A DNA stretch of 29,886 nucleotides from CAZEQJ01 sp964514385 (GCA_964514385.1 CAZEQJ010000036.1:1-29886), one strand, 5' to 3'. Numbered from the stretch's first letter, positions 1-9,103 are shown. Notes: generated by a model from the letters alone, not told the origin. Numbers and translations are program-made.

Positions 1-310
1 AGCCATTTTCAATTGGCGGTCCGATGCCAAACTTTATGCCCGGATACAGTGCCTCCAATGCCTCCGCCAAAAGGTGGGCAGAAGAATGCCAGAATGTAGA
101 CTTCCCTTCATCGTCATTCCAGGTGAGAAGCTGAAGTTCCGCATCTGACTCAATAGGGCGAAAGGCATCTCTCACCTCTCCATCCACCCTTGCTGCCAGA
201 ACATTTCTTGCCAGACCTTCACTGATCTCCCTGGCCACCTCTAGTGGTGTCACCGGATGATCATAAACTTTTTTACTGCCGTCGGGTAACGTAATGTTGA
301 TTTTACTCAT
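1..310 (-). CDS. thrS: Threonyl-tRNA synthetase, N-terminal part (cut by window edge)
   Basis: Charges tRNA-Thr with threonine in the cytoplasm. Reading the minus strand from the ATG at 310-308 gives 103 codons open to the window edge. The start MSKINITLPDGSKKVYDH is the TGS domain (about residues 1-62). The motif HSSAH at residues 75-79 belongs to the editing domain, whose HxxxH histidines help clear mischarged seryl-tRNA. The catalytic and anticodon-binding domains lie outside the window; full-length family members are about 640 residues. The ATG overlaps the end of the upstream TPR lipoprotein gene by 8 bases (303-310), which suggests translational coupling and places thrS at the downstream end of the topoisomerase IV gene run. 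I see no separate promoter or T-box leader, though the overlap does not exclude a promoter inside the upstream gene. Confidence 0.93.
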   Translation of the reverse strand, partial: MSKINITLPDGSKKVYDHPVTPLEVAREISEGLARNVLAARVDGEVRDAFRPIESDAELQLLTWNDDEGKSTFWHSSAHLLAEALEALYPGIKFGIGPPIENG

Positions 311-1283
311 TATTTACTGTTGTATCCTGTTGCCTTTGCTGTTGCAAATATGATATATTTTGTTGGACTAACTCCAATTTGTTGCGCGCATATTGGTTGG
401 TGCTATCTAATGATAGTATACGATTCAGCAGCCTTCTGGTAGTGTAAAAACGTCGGCTGTTATATTCATAGTCGGCCAGCCATTGAAGCGGTCTGACATT
501 GAGCGTATCATAGTTCACCCAGGAAAGCGCTGACAACCTTGTGTCATAATCCTGCCCCATCTGCTGGTAGATATCAAACTGCTTTTCGAAAATTTGAGGC
601 GTATCAAGCTGCGCTGCGTAGTATAAGGCTGAATCCCATTGCTGTTGAAACTCAAACAATGCGAAGGAAATGTAATTGTTGTCTATGCTACCTGAAGCCT
701 GCAGGGTATCCAGCAACTCCCAGTTTTCCTGTCTGAATGCAAATAACACCACCAGGGAATCAATAGGAGGCATAAGGTCTGTTAAATGGATATCCTCCAG
801 CAACTTATTGACTCGCAAGCTATCCCCCTGGCGAAGGTAATAAGTAAGAAATTTGAGGTTCATCTCACGGCTTTGTCCTGCTTTCCTGTATGCTTCAAAT
901 GCCCGTTCCTGCTGGTCATTGGCCAGGTATAGTTCGGCTAAAAGCAGATGTTCCTCCTTTGTGTCGATATCGGGAAGGTGTTTTTCAATATAGTGGAGTG
1001 CCACAGGATAGTTACCCATGGCGTTATATACTTTCGCCTTTATGATGTTGGCATCATTCAGCGTTACTTCATGTAGTACTTCGATGCATGTATCGTATGC
1101 TCCGAGATCGTAGTATATGCGTGATAACTGCAGTCTTTGCTGATCATTGAGGTCATCCCAATCGGACCATTCCTGTAAGACATATGCTGTATCAAATACA
1201 AAGTCTGATGACCTGTCTCTACCCGGATTTTGCTGACAGGCCATCAACATGCATATAAAAATTAAAGCAATCCGTATGATCAT
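303..1283 (-). CDS. TPR-containing lipoprotein, function unknown
   Basis: A 326-residue envelope protein. The N-terminus is a type II signal peptide: a hydrophobic stretch at residues 3-15 and a lipobox ending LMAC, so Cys16 should be lipidated. The rest is helical and repeat-like. Segments such as QLSRIYYDLGAYDTCIEVL, KAKVYNAMGNYPVALHYIEK and LLAELYLANDQQERAFEAY have the spacing and small/aromatic pattern of tetratricopeptide repeats in the first half; the second half is more divergent. TPR lipoproteins usually act as scaffolds for protein contacts, and no enzyme motif is visible. It starts 2 bases downstream of the parC stop and its own stop overlaps the thrS start, so it is almost certainly co-transcribed with both. 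The specific role is unknown; the neighbourhood is housekeeping and does not reveal it. Confidence 0.85.
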   Translation of the reverse strand: MIIRIALIFICMLMACQQNPGRDRSSDFVFDTAYVLQEWSDWDDLNDQQRLQLSRIYYDLGAYDTCIEVLHEVTLNDANIIKAKVYNAMGNYPVALHYIEKHLPDIDTKEEHLLLAELYLANDQQERAFEAYRKAGQSREMNLKFLTYYLRQGDSLRVNKLLEDIHLTDLMPPIDSLVVLFAFRQENWELLDTLQASGSIDNNYISFALFEFQQQWDSALYYAAQLDTPQIFEKQFDIYQQMGQDYDTRLSALSWVNYDTLNVRPLQWLADYEYNSRRFYTTRRLLNRILSLDSTNQYARNKLELVQQNISYLQQQRQQDTTVNNE

Positions 1284-1285
1284 GT

Positions 1286-3898
1286 CTAAAATAATCCTAG
1301 CTGATCTTTGCTGTCATCTCCCGGCGAAAGATCAATTGTTGAGCCTACATCAAAGGTATCCTCATCTCCTTCATCGTTTGTATCCTCATTTTCGTCATTT
1401 TTTGTGGATTCAAGTGCGATAAACTCGACTTTATTCAACCGGTTGCCATATTGGAACTTATTACCGATTGCCTTCCATCCTTTGATATCGATAAGGTCTG
1501 AAGCTATTACTTCCTCTTCCTTCTTTTCATTCCTGTCCTGATATGAAATCAGCATTTTGGCATGCTCAAACGGTGCAGCAGCTATCAGTTTGGATCCTTT
1601 ATTTTCAGATATATAGAGGAATGGCTTATCAAGCGTTGTTGTCTCTATCTTAAAGCGTTTGATATAATAGTTTTTGCTTTCGCCATCCTGGTAGACCGCA
1701 TTAACCACAATGTTATCCGCCATTTTAGTAAGATATAATACACTTTTGGGGTCATAGCGGTTGGTGAGATCATAATTTGTCAGCTCATAGGAGCCATTAC
1801 GATGAAGAACCAATATCGTATCTTCACCGCTGAACTCACCTACATAGTTTCCACGCGCATCCGTATTAAGCCGTCCTATCGTTTCGTCATACCAAAGTTT
1901 CAAACCACCAAGCGTAGATACGCCTTCTGATTTGAGTGTAATCTTGCGTACGGGGTATCGCGTCAGAATATTTCCTTTTGCACCCCTACCCTTAATCTCC
2001 AGTTCGGCAAAATCAAAATCAAAAACCTTTTTTCTGGCTTTAGAGCCACTTGTAAGTTGAATATTGATCATTTCAGCTTCGGCATTGGCGTTTGCAGTAA
2101 ACCAAAGTACCCTTGTTTTTGGATGATCCGTACCTACAGCATATTCTTTGTCACGTGTGACACTAAGCACCTGAAAACGCTTGACCATGGTGCGGCCACT
2201 GCTGCCATCAAGATAAGCCAGGTTGTATACCGTGCGTTCGTCGTTCTTTTTCCAGACAGAAGCATATATGATATCCTTACCTACGAAGGTTTTATCCGTA
2301 ATACGGGTGACCACACATTTTCCGTCGCGTCGGAATACAATGATGTCATCGATATCCGAGCAGTCCATAATGTATTCATCCTTCTTGATCCCGAATCCGA
2401 TAAACCCATCCTCACGGTTAACATATAGTTTCTGGTTGTTGGCTACTACCATCGTCGCCTCGATAGATTCGAAGCTGGTGATGACCGATTTGCGCTCGCG
2501 TCCTTTACCAAATTTCTCCAGCAGGCGCTGATAATACGAAATGGCATATTCAGTCAGATGAGCAAGGTGGTGTTCTGTTTCTTTTAGCTGCTCTTCAAGG
2601 CTCTTTAGCAGTTCATCAGCTTTAAAAGCATCGTATCGGGAGATGCGCTTGATCTTTATTTCCGTTAGCCTGATGATATCGTCACGGGTAATCTCTCTGT
2701 AAAACTGCGCTTTAAACGGGTCCAGGCCACGGTCAATGGTATCCAGCACATCCTCCCATGTTTCACACTCCTCAATGTCCCGGTATATTCTGTTTTCAAT
2801 AAATATTTTCTCCAGTGAGGAGAACAATATTTTTTCAAGTAACTCAGCCTTTTTTATTTCCAATTCACGCCGGAGAAGGTCACGCGTCTGCCATGTATTG
2901 GCTTCAAGGATCTCACTCACGCCCATGAACCGGGGTTTATCGTCTACGATGACACATGTATTGGGTGATATCGATACCTCACAATCCGTAAAAGCATATA
3001 GGGCATCGATCGTGACATCTGGTGAGGTATTTGGAGCAAGTTGCACCTGTATTTCTACATCTCTGGCCGTGTTGTCCACGACTTTCTTTATTTTAATTTT
3101 ACCCTTGTCATTGGCTTTGATGATGGACTCAATAAGGCTGACAGTGGTAATACCGAACGGGATATCCCGTATCACCAGTGTTTTTTTGTCTAGCTCTTCA
3201 ATAGTGGCGCGTACACGCACCTTGCCTCCTCGTAATCCGTCATTGTAATCGGAAGCATCCATCATACCTCCTGTCGGGAAGTCCGGATAGATTTTAGGCT
3301 TTTTACCCTTTAGCACCTGAATGCTGGCCTCAATCAGCTCACAAAAATTATGGGGAAGCACCTTAGTTGATAATCCTACAGCAATGCCTTCCACCCCTTG
3401 TGCCAGCAGTAGTGGAAATTTCACAGGAAAGGTGACCGGCTCCTTTTTGCGGCCATCATAGGACAACTGCCATTCTGTTGTCTGGGGATTAAATACTACC
3501 TCAAGTGCAAACTTGGATAGACGGGCCTCGATATACCGGGATGCAGCAGCACCATCACCTGTACGAATGTCGCCCCAGTTACCCTGTGTTTCGATCAGCA
3601 GATCCTTTTGACCAAGCCCAATGATAGCTTCACCTATGGAGGCGTCTCCGTGCGGATGGTATTGCATGGTATTGCCTATAATGTTGGCGACCTTATTGAA
3701 ACGACCGTCATCCATTTCCTTCATAGCATGGAGGATACGTCGTTGCACAGGTTTCAGACCATCATTTATTGCTGGTACGGCACGTTCCAGGATTACATAG
3801 GATGCGTAATCCAGAAACCATGACTCAAACATACCATTTACATGAATGACTTCCTTCAGTTCATCTGATCCGTTTTGTCCATTCTTGTTCTCTTCCAT
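1286..3898 (-). CDS. parC: DNA topoisomerase IV subunit A
   Basis: The DNA-breaking and rejoining subunit of topoisomerase IV, which separates linked daughter chromosomes. The 870-residue product has the classic N-terminal breakage-reunion domain: a DYASYVILERAVP start, GLKPVQRRIL near residue 47, YHPHGDASIGEAI near 80-92, and the catalytic Arg121-Tyr122 in AAASRYIEARLS. A long coiled region around 380-470 forms the usual C-gate connector. The C-terminal half is a beta-pinwheel with a degenerate wrapping motif (KGRGAKGN) instead of the canonical GyrA-box QRRGGKG, which favours ParC over GyrA. The tail is very acidic (EDTNDEGDEDTFDVG). The partner subunit gene parE lies just upstream in the same run, separated only by a phosphoesterase gene. 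Bacteroidota orthologues are often labelled gyrase/topoisomerase IV subunit A, so the exact name rests on this pairing. Confidence 0.93.
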   Translation of the reverse strand: MEENKNGQNGSDELKEVIHVNGMFESWFLDYASYVILERAVPAINDGLKPVQRRILHAMKEMDDGRFNKVANIIGNTMQYHPHGDASIGEAIIGLGQKDLLIETQGNWGDIRTGDGAAASRYIEARLSKFALEVVFNPQTTEWQLSYDGRKKEPVTFPVKFPLLLAQGVEGIAVGLSTKVLPHNFCELIEASIQVLKGKKPKIYPDFPTGGMMDASDYNDGLRGGKVRVRATIEELDKKTLVIRDIPFGITTVSLIESIIKANDKGKIKIKKVVDNTARDVEIQVQLAPNTSPDVTIDALYAFTDCEVSISPNTCVIVDDKPRFMGVSEILEANTWQTRDLLRRELEIKKAELLEKILFSSLEKIFIENRIYRDIEECETWEDVLDTIDRGLDPFKAQFYREITRDDIIRLTEIKIKRISRYDAFKADELLKSLEEQLKETEHHLAHLTEYAISYYQRLLEKFGKGRERKSVITSFESIEATMVVANNQKLYVNREDGFIGFGIKKDEYIMDCSDIDDIIVFRRDGKCVVTRITDKTFVGKDIIYASVWKKNDERTVYNLAYLDGSSGRTMVKRFQVLSVTRDKEYAVGTDHPKTRVLWFTANANAEAEMINIQLTSGSKARKKVFDFDFAELEIKGRGAKGNILTRYPVRKITLKSEGVSTLGGLKLWYDETIGRLNTDARGNYVGEFSGEDTILVLHRNGSYELTNYDLTNRYDPKSVLYLTKMADNIVVNAVYQDGESKNYYIKRFKIETTTLDKPFLYISENKGSKLIAAAPFEHAKMLISYQDRNEKKEEEVIASDLIDIKGWKAIGNKFQYGNRLNKVEFIALESTKNDENEDTNDEGDEDTFDVGSTIDLSPGDDSKDQLGLF

Positions 3899-3907
3899 AG
3901 ACGAAAT

Positions 3908-4561
3908 CTACTCTTTTTCTATTAAATCAAATGACAATTTACCTGATGTATAATCCATTATTGCAAAAGTAGGACTCCCGCCCCAGGATCCGCCGAGGTT
4001 TCCGGGGAAATAGACGGCATGACCATTGAAGTTGAATTTACCTTTCAGGTCATGATCATGTCCGCACAGGATCGCCAGGATTTTATCCTGATGGTTCAGC
4101 TTTTGATATACAGGTATAGTATCAACACCATTTTCGCTGATCGTACTGTCCGGTATATGTTGTAATATCAGGACTGGCTTATCTGCTTTATCGAGTGCCT
4201 GATCCAGAAACCGGGCTGAGGGCGGCAAATAGTCTCCTGCAAGATTTGAGGTATCCAGGGATAATATGGTAAGTTCGTCAACATCTAACTGATAGTTAAA
4301 CGGCATACTCCATACAGACTCCCATTGCGATTCGTCTGCCCGGTCATGGTTTCCCCGGCTTACCAATACGGGGGTTTCCAATATTTTGAATTTGTCGCTC
4401 ACCTCCGCCAGAAGGCCAGGGTCGTCGTGAATGATGTCTCCGTTAAGCACGATAAAATCACATGAAAACTCAGATACTTTGTCAATAAACCAGTTCAGGC
4501 TCTCAATGTAATCTGTTCCGGACTGACCGAAATGTAAATCTGATGCCAGTATCCACCTCAT
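3908..4561 (-). CDS. Calcineurin-like metallophosphoesterase
   Basis: A 217-residue cytoplasmic hydrolase with all metal-binding blocks of the calcineurin-like phosphoesterase fold in order: D8-x-H10 in ASDLHFG, GDIIHD at about 41-46, GNHD at about 70-73, a histidine in LQHIP, and GHDH in LCGHDHDLKG. Size and layout resemble small phosphodiesterases of the CpdA/Icc type, which use two metal ions to cleave phosphomonoesters or phosphodiesters. The substrate cannot be read from sequence. No signal peptide is visible. The gene overlaps parE by 4 bases (ATGA at 4558-4561) and ends 9 bases before parC, so it is embedded between the two topoisomerase IV subunit genes and must be co-expressed with them. 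Whether it acts on DNA, nucleotides or something unrelated is open. Confidence 0.88.
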   Translation of the reverse strand: MRWILASDLHFGQSGTDYIESLNWFIDKVSEFSCDFIVLNGDIIHDDPGLLAEVSDKFKILETPVLVSRGNHDRADESQWESVWSMPFNYQLDVDELTILSLDTSNLAGDYLPPSARFLDQALDKADKPVLILQHIPDSTISENGVDTIPVYQKLNHQDKILAILCGHDHDLKGKFNFNGHAVYFPGNLGGSWGGSPTFAIMDYTSGKLSFDLIEKE

Positions 4562-6450
4562 GAAGCGGGCTGTTCTTCTTCCGCCTGCACAACATCACCG
4601 AGCAAAGCAGCTTCGGTATCCTTTTCCACCTTCAGTTTATCAATGATAAATTTTTGTCTGTCAGGTGTGTTTTTTCCCATATAAAAGGTCAGCAGGTCTT
4701 TGATCTTCACTTCTTTGTCAAGCATCACAGGCTCCAGGCGGATATCATCCCCGATAAAATTACCGAATTCATCCGGCGATATTTCGCCAAGTCCTTTAAA
4801 CCGGGTGATTTCTGGCTTATTCCCCAGCTTTTTTATGGCTTCCTGCTTTTCTGATTCACTGTAGCAATAGATGGTTTCCTTTTTATTTCTCACCCTGAAC
4901 AGTGGTGTATCCAGAATAAACAAATGACCTGCACGCACCAGATCTGGGAAAAACTGGAGGAAATAGGTGAGAATAAGCAACCTGATATGCATACCATCGA
5001 CATCAGCGTCTGTTGCGATGATAATCTTGTTGTAACGAAGCCCCTCTATACCATCTTCGATATTAAGCGCATGCTGTAACAGGTTGAACTCCTCATTTTC
5101 ATATACTATCTTCTTGGTCTGACCAAAGCAATTCAACGGTTTACCCCGAAGGCTGAATACAGCCTGAGTCTCCACGTTCCTGGATTTGGTGATAGATCCG
5201 CTGGCAGAGTCACCTTCGGTGATGAATATCATTGTATTCTCACCCCGATCTCCATTATCATTAAAGTGATACCGGCAGTCCCTTAGCTTTTTATTATGCA
5301 GGTTGGCCTTTTTGGCTCTTTCATTGGCCAGTTTTTTTATTCCTGCCATATCCTTGCGTTCCCTTTCTGACTGCAGTATCCGCTTCAGTAATGCATCAGC
5401 AGTATCAGGATGACGGTGAAGGTAATTGTCGAGCTCATTTTTCAGAAAATCAACAATGTAAGTACGTATGGTAGGCTGGTCAGGGCCCATATTCTGGGAA
5501 CCGAGCTTAGTTTTGGTCTGCGATTCGAATACAGGATCCTGTACCCTCACCGATACAGCGGCCAGTATGCTGGCACGGACGTCTGATGCATCAAAATTCT
5601 TGTTGTAAAACTCACGTACGGTCTTCACAACCGCCTCACGAAATGCCGCCAGATGCGTTCCTCCCTGTGTTGTATACTGACCATTTACGAAAGAGTAGTA
5701 TTCCTCACCATACTGGTTGTTGTGCGTAATGGCTACTTCAATATCCTCCCCTTTGAGGTGAATGATCGGATACCGGGCATTTTCCTGGTCACTTTTTCTT
5801 TCCAGCAGGTCCTTTAACCCATTTTCTGAAAAATATTTTTTGCCGTTGAATACGATGGTAAGTCCGGCATTAAGATACACATAGTTCCAGATCAGGTTAT
5901 CGAGGTAATCCGGAATAAAGCGGTAGTTTTTGAATATGGAGTCGTCAGGTTCAAAGACTACGTGTGTGCCATTTCTGCCACTCGAGTCCTCTACTTTTTC
6001 ATCATTTTTAATATTACCCTGCTGAAATTCCGCTTTTTTGGTCTGCCCGTCGCGGTATGACTGTACTTTAAAATAATTACTGAGTGCGTTTACAGCCTTT
6101 GTACCGACTCCATTAAGTCCTACTGACTTTTGAAATGCCCTGGAATCATATTTACCTCCTGTATTGATTTTGGATACGCAATCAATGACCTTTCCCAATG
6201 GTATCCCGCGGCCATAATCGCGTACTTCGACCCGCTTATCGGTCACCTTTACCTCTATGGTCTTCCCGAAACCCATGACATGCTCATCAATGGCATTATC
6301 TATCACCTCTTTAACCAGCACGTAAATACCGTCGTCGAAGGCACTGCCGTCACCGAGTTTACCTATATACATACCCGGTCTCAACCGTATATGCTCCTTC
6401 CAGTCGAGTGATCGGATACTATCTTCCGTATAAACAGATTCCTGAGCCAT
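4558..6450 (-). CDS. parE: DNA topoisomerase IV subunit B
   Basis: The ATPase subunit of topoisomerase IV, which drives strand passage during decatenation. The 630-residue product shows a GHKL ATP-binding domain (KEVIDNAIDEH at 47-57 with Glu48 and Asn52; RDYGRGIPLG near 77-86; GLNGVGTKAVNALS near 111-124), a transducer domain, and a TOPRIM domain with EGDSASGS at 412-419 and DADVDG at 481-486 for metal binding. It ends with the short GyrB/ParE C-terminal region (RFKGLGEISPDEF). The length, near 630 residues, fits ParE. The start ATG shares one base with the stop of the upstream membrane protein gene (TAATG at 6450), and its own stop overlaps the phosphoesterase start, indicating coupled translation through the run. 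No canonical promoter lies immediately upstream. Confidence 0.95.
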   Translation of the reverse strand: MAQESVYTEDSIRSLDWKEHIRLRPGMYIGKLGDGSAFDDGIYVLVKEVIDNAIDEHVMGFGKTIEVKVTDKRVEVRDYGRGIPLGKVIDCVSKINTGGKYDSRAFQKSVGLNGVGTKAVNALSNYFKVQSYRDGQTKKAEFQQGNIKNDEKVEDSSGRNGTHVVFEPDDSIFKNYRFIPDYLDNLIWNYVYLNAGLTIVFNGKKYFSENGLKDLLERKSDQENARYPIIHLKGEDIEVAITHNNQYGEEYYSFVNGQYTTQGGTHLAAFREAVVKTVREFYNKNFDASDVRASILAAVSVRVQDPVFESQTKTKLGSQNMGPDQPTIRTYIVDFLKNELDNYLHRHPDTADALLKRILQSERERKDMAGIKKLANERAKKANLHNKKLRDCRYHFNDNGDRGENTMIFITEGDSASGSITKSRNVETQAVFSLRGKPLNCFGQTKKIVYENEEFNLLQHALNIEDGIEGLRYNKIIIATDADVDGMHIRLLILTYFLQFFPDLVRAGHLFILDTPLFRVRNKKETIYCYSESEKQEAIKKLGNKPEITRFKGLGEISPDEFGNFIGDDIRLEPVMLDKEVKIKDLLTFYMGKNTPDRQKFIIDKLKVEKDTEAALLGDVVQAEEEQPAS

Positions 6451-6905
6451 TATTCGCTACGCTTTGTTACAAAATATATTCCTAAAATGATCCACGCCAC
6501 CAACAGTATGATCGGAATGAAAAGAATGACGCCGAAGAGATTTAGATTATAGCTTTCCGGGTCATTGATCAGGGAAATAATGATAGCACTGAAAAGAATG
6601 AAAATATTAAATACCACTGTAAGGCCAAAAAACCAGGTTTTTACCCGTGTAGGAAACTCAGCTCCCACGGATGTGGTCATGGATACACGTTTATGCAAAC
6701 TGTTGCCAGACAAGGTCACAACAAGGTTCACTAATATAAACACCGCAATACCGAGAAAAAAGAAATTATCCTTGGATATATACAACTCCTTTCCATTATC
6801 TATCATCACCAATGCCTTTTCCGGCAGATAGGCATAAGCGTGCATAAACCCGGCCAGAAAAGCCATAATCGTAAAATACCAAGAAAATCTTACAGCACGT
6901 TCCAT
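6450..6905 (-). CDS. Small four-helix membrane protein, unknown function
   Basis: A 151-residue integral inner-membrane protein with four predicted helices at about residues 8-28, 46-66, 88-112 and 120-147, separated by short loops. The N-terminus (MERAVRF) and the C-terminal TKRSE are charged. No catalytic or transport motif is recognisable and I do not know the family. It is the first gene of the minus-strand run and its stop overlaps the parE start by one base, so it is co-transcribed with topoisomerase IV. That linkage does not reveal a job. The 54-base gap to the divergent lipoprotein gene at 6960 must carry the operon promoter. The best match there is TAGTTCTG (minus strand, 6922-6915), one mismatch from TAnnTTTG and without a matching upstream element, so I do not call it. 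Confidence 0.8.
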   Translation of the reverse strand: MERAVRFSWYFTIMAFLAGFMHAYAYLPEKALVMIDNGKELYISKDNFFFLGIAVFILVNLVVTLSGNSLHKRVSMTTSVGAEFPTRVKTWFFGLTVVFNIFILFSAIIISLINDPESYNLNLFGVILFIPIILLVAWIILGIYFVTKRSE

Positions 6906-6959
6906 ATTCCCTTCAGAACTATAGGTTGAATAATTAGTTTAGAGGTAAAATTAATAAGC

Positions 6960-7331
6960 ATGCAGCAAAAAATCGTTGTACTTGGTTTAATTATTCTCGT
7001 GATGGCCTTTTCCTGTAGCAGGAAAGCAGATGTAGCTATTGTTAGTCAGGACTGGATAGCCAATAAAAAAGCATGTAACGGATCCCGGCTGCTTTCGGTA
7101 GAGCAGATGAAGCTGATCAATGAAAAGCTTCTCAAGGCTTCGGAAGAAGAAATACGGGAGGTATTTGGGAAGCCTGACCGGCATCAGCTTTATGTCCGTT
7201 CACAGAAGTTCTATACATACTATCTCGAACCGGGACCTGAGTGTAAAGGCGGAAGCGAGCATCCTCAATGTCTTTTCGTGCGTTTTGATGCCCTGGGACG
7301 TGCAAACTCATTTGAATACCGTAGTTTATAA
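6960..7331 (+). CDS. Small lipoprotein, unknown function
   Basis: A 123-residue protein with a type II signal peptide: hydrophobic residues 5-17 and a lipobox ending AFSC, so Cys19 is the likely lipid anchor. The mature part is mixed: a helix (SVEQMKLINEKLLKASEEEIREVFGKPD) followed by probable strands (QKFYTYYLEPGPECK, CLFVRFDALGRANSFEY) and two cysteines (ECKGG and PQCLF) that could form a disulfide. The order 'helix, then VFGKPD turn, then strands ending in an Arg-Phe-Asp-Gly/Ala-like segment' recalls small SmpA/BamE-like lipoproteins, but this is a pattern impression. It diverges from the topoisomerase IV operon and precedes the TPR regulator gene by 116 bases on the same strand. Confidence 0.8.
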   Translation: MQQKIVVLGLIILVMAFSCSRKADVAIVSQDWIANKKACNGSRLLSVEQMKLINEKLLKASEEEIREVFGKPDRHQLYVRSQKFYTYYLEPGPECKGGSEHPQCLFVRFDALGRANSFEYRSL

Positions 7332-7447
7332 CAGGCATGCATCGTATTTGAGGAGTTTTAAAACTATATGTTCTCAATGTTAAGGATTTGCTATGAATTG
7401 ATTTCGTACTGGTAATACATGCAGTTTAAGCCGATATTAGATGTGTT

Positions 7448-9103
7448 ATGGTACAACCAACCTACGGCTATATCTTACTCTTCATCATTTTTTTCGGTTG
7501 CACATTACCGGAAGATCAAGGTCCACTGAAAAGCCGGGAACATGCTCAGGCGTTAACCCTGAATGCCTTTGAATTAAAGGATGTCGACCCGGATTCATCC
7601 CTCTGGCTGGCAAGACAGGCATTGCAGCTTTCAAAGCGGTCACATCTGGATGCCGCAATTGCACAAAACTCATTTACAATAGCGGAGATTTGTTTTGAAA
7701 AGGGTGAATATCAGGAGGCAAATTCATTTCTCGTAGAGTCTGTCGAAATTTATAAATCGTTAGACGACGCCGCAAATCTGGGTAAGGTATTAAACCTAAA
7801 GGGTATGATATTTCAAAAAAATGACCGCCCGGATATGTCAAGGATCAACTTTTTGCTGGCATTGGAGGAGTTTGAGTCGGTAAATGACCAGCAGGGAATA
7901 GCCGAATCATTTGCCAATCTCGGCCACCTCTATGAAAAGTCAGGGGATTATGATAGCGCACTATATTACAACTTCAAGGCACGTGAGATTTACACAACCC
8001 TGCAAGATAGTGTAGGTCTGGCAAGAGTTTACGACAACATTGGAAGTGTATACGAGGATAAGGAAGAATACATAAGCGCCAGAACAAACTTTGAGCAGGC
8101 TTTTGCGATCAACCAAAAGCTGGGCAATTATTATGGAGCACTTATCAACCAGAATAACATCGCCGATACATACCGCAAAACAGATCATTATCTAAAGGCC
8201 CTGGCTATTTATACTGATCTGCTCACGACAGCAAAAAAGCAAAACCAGACCTATCAGATAAAAAGCGCATACAGGGACATATCCAGAACCTATTTTTTTC
8301 TGGGCGATTACAGTACGGGCTATAGATATCTTGATTCATGTTATGTTCTGGCTGATCAGCTTGCCAAACAGGAAATTGTGCGTGGTGTAGAAGAAACACG
8401 ATCTGTTTATTCCCTCGATCAGAAAGAAAAAGAGATAGAACTGCTGAGAAAGACAAAGCAGGTGGATCAGCTGGCAAGAAATGCATTGATCATTTTCACT
8501 ATCCTGTTTCTGGTAATTGCCTTTCTGATTTACCAGCAGCTAAGAAGCCGTATTAAAAATGAACGGCAGCTTTTTGAAGCAGAAAAAAAGCTGGATAAGG
8601 CACGCAAGGAGCAACTGGAATCAGAACTTCGGCTTAAGGAATTTTATGAGAAAAAAATTGCAGAAGAGCTGGAAAGTATGAGCAAGGAACTTACTGCAAA
8701 TGCTCTCAATATCATTCGTAAAAATAAGCTCCTGGGTAATGTAAAGGGTGATTTGAAAACTTTAAATGCCTCTACGGACAAAAAAGTTGAGAAAAATATC
8801 AAAAAAATCATCAACACCATCAACTATAGCTTTCAGGAAGATGAGGAATGGAAGGATTTTGAAAACATGTTTCAGCATGTGCACACCACATTCTTTGAGG
8901 AGCTAAATAAAAAACATCCGAACCTTACTTCCTCAGAGATCAGATTATGCGCCATGATCAGGCTAAACCTCAACTCAGGTGAGATGGCGACCCTACTTGG
9001 TATTTCGACAGACAGCCTTCGCATTGCCCGTTACCGGCTTCGTAAAAAGCTGTCTATTGCCAGGGGAAGTAATTTATATAGCTATGTTATGAGCCTCGGT
9101 TAA
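7448..9103 (+). CDS. TPR sensor-regulator with one membrane helix and LuxR-like HTH
   Basis: A 551-residue predicted one-component regulator. The N-terminus is hydrophobic and ends in a lipobox-like FFGC (Cys18). It is followed by about eight TPR units (about residues 30-320), recognisable from repeated motifs such as ANLGHLYEKSGDYDSALYYNFKA and YDNIGSVYEDKEEYISARTNFEQA. A single membrane helix covers about 344-364, then a charged coiled coil (about 370-420) and a C-terminal helix-turn-helix at about 493-545 with LTSSEIRLCAMIRLNLNSGEMATLLGISTDSLRIARYRLRKKL, read in two parts here. The HTH resembles the LuxR/GerE type found after TPR domains in Bacteroidota. Topology would place the TPRs in the periplasm and the HTH in the cytoplasm. 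It sits directly upstream of the phytate-type locus on the same strand and may control it, which is inference. No phospho-acceptor domain is present. Confidence 0.85.
   Translation: MVQPTYGYILLFIIFFGCTLPEDQGPLKSREHAQALTLNAFELKDVDPDSSLWLARQALQLSKRSHLDAAIAQNSFTIAEICFEKGEYQEANSFLVESVEIYKSLDDAANLGKVLNLKGMIFQKNDRPDMSRINFLLALEEFESVNDQQGIAESFANLGHLYEKSGDYDSALYYNFKAREIYTTLQDSVGLARVYDNIGSVYEDKEEYISARTNFEQAFAINQKLGNYYGALINQNNIADTYRKTDHYLKALAIYTDLLTTAKKQNQTYQIKSAYRDISRTYFFLGDYSTGYRYLDSCYVLADQLAKQEIVRGVEETRSVYSLDQKEKEIELLRKTKQVDQLARNALIIFTILFLVIAFLIYQQLRSRIKNERQLFEAEKKLDKARKEQLESELRLKEFYEKKIAEELESMSKELTANALNIIRKNKLLGNVKGDLKTLNASTDKKVEKNIKKIINTINYSFQEDEEWKDFENMFQHVHTTFFEELNKKHPNLTSSEIRLCAMIRLNLNSGEMATLLGISTDSLRIARYRLRKKLSIARGSNLYSYVMSLG

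Noticed and set aside
2736..3248. Open plus-strand frame of 170 codons across parC.
   Set aside because: It lies fully inside the conserved parC gene, is Ser/Arg-rich, and shows no domain or signal; it is a shadow frame, like the other antisense frames over parC and parE.
7354..7365. Perfect 12-base palindrome AGTTTTAAAACT as operator for the regulator gene.
   Set aside because: AT-rich palindromes of this size occur by chance and no second copy is visible nearby.
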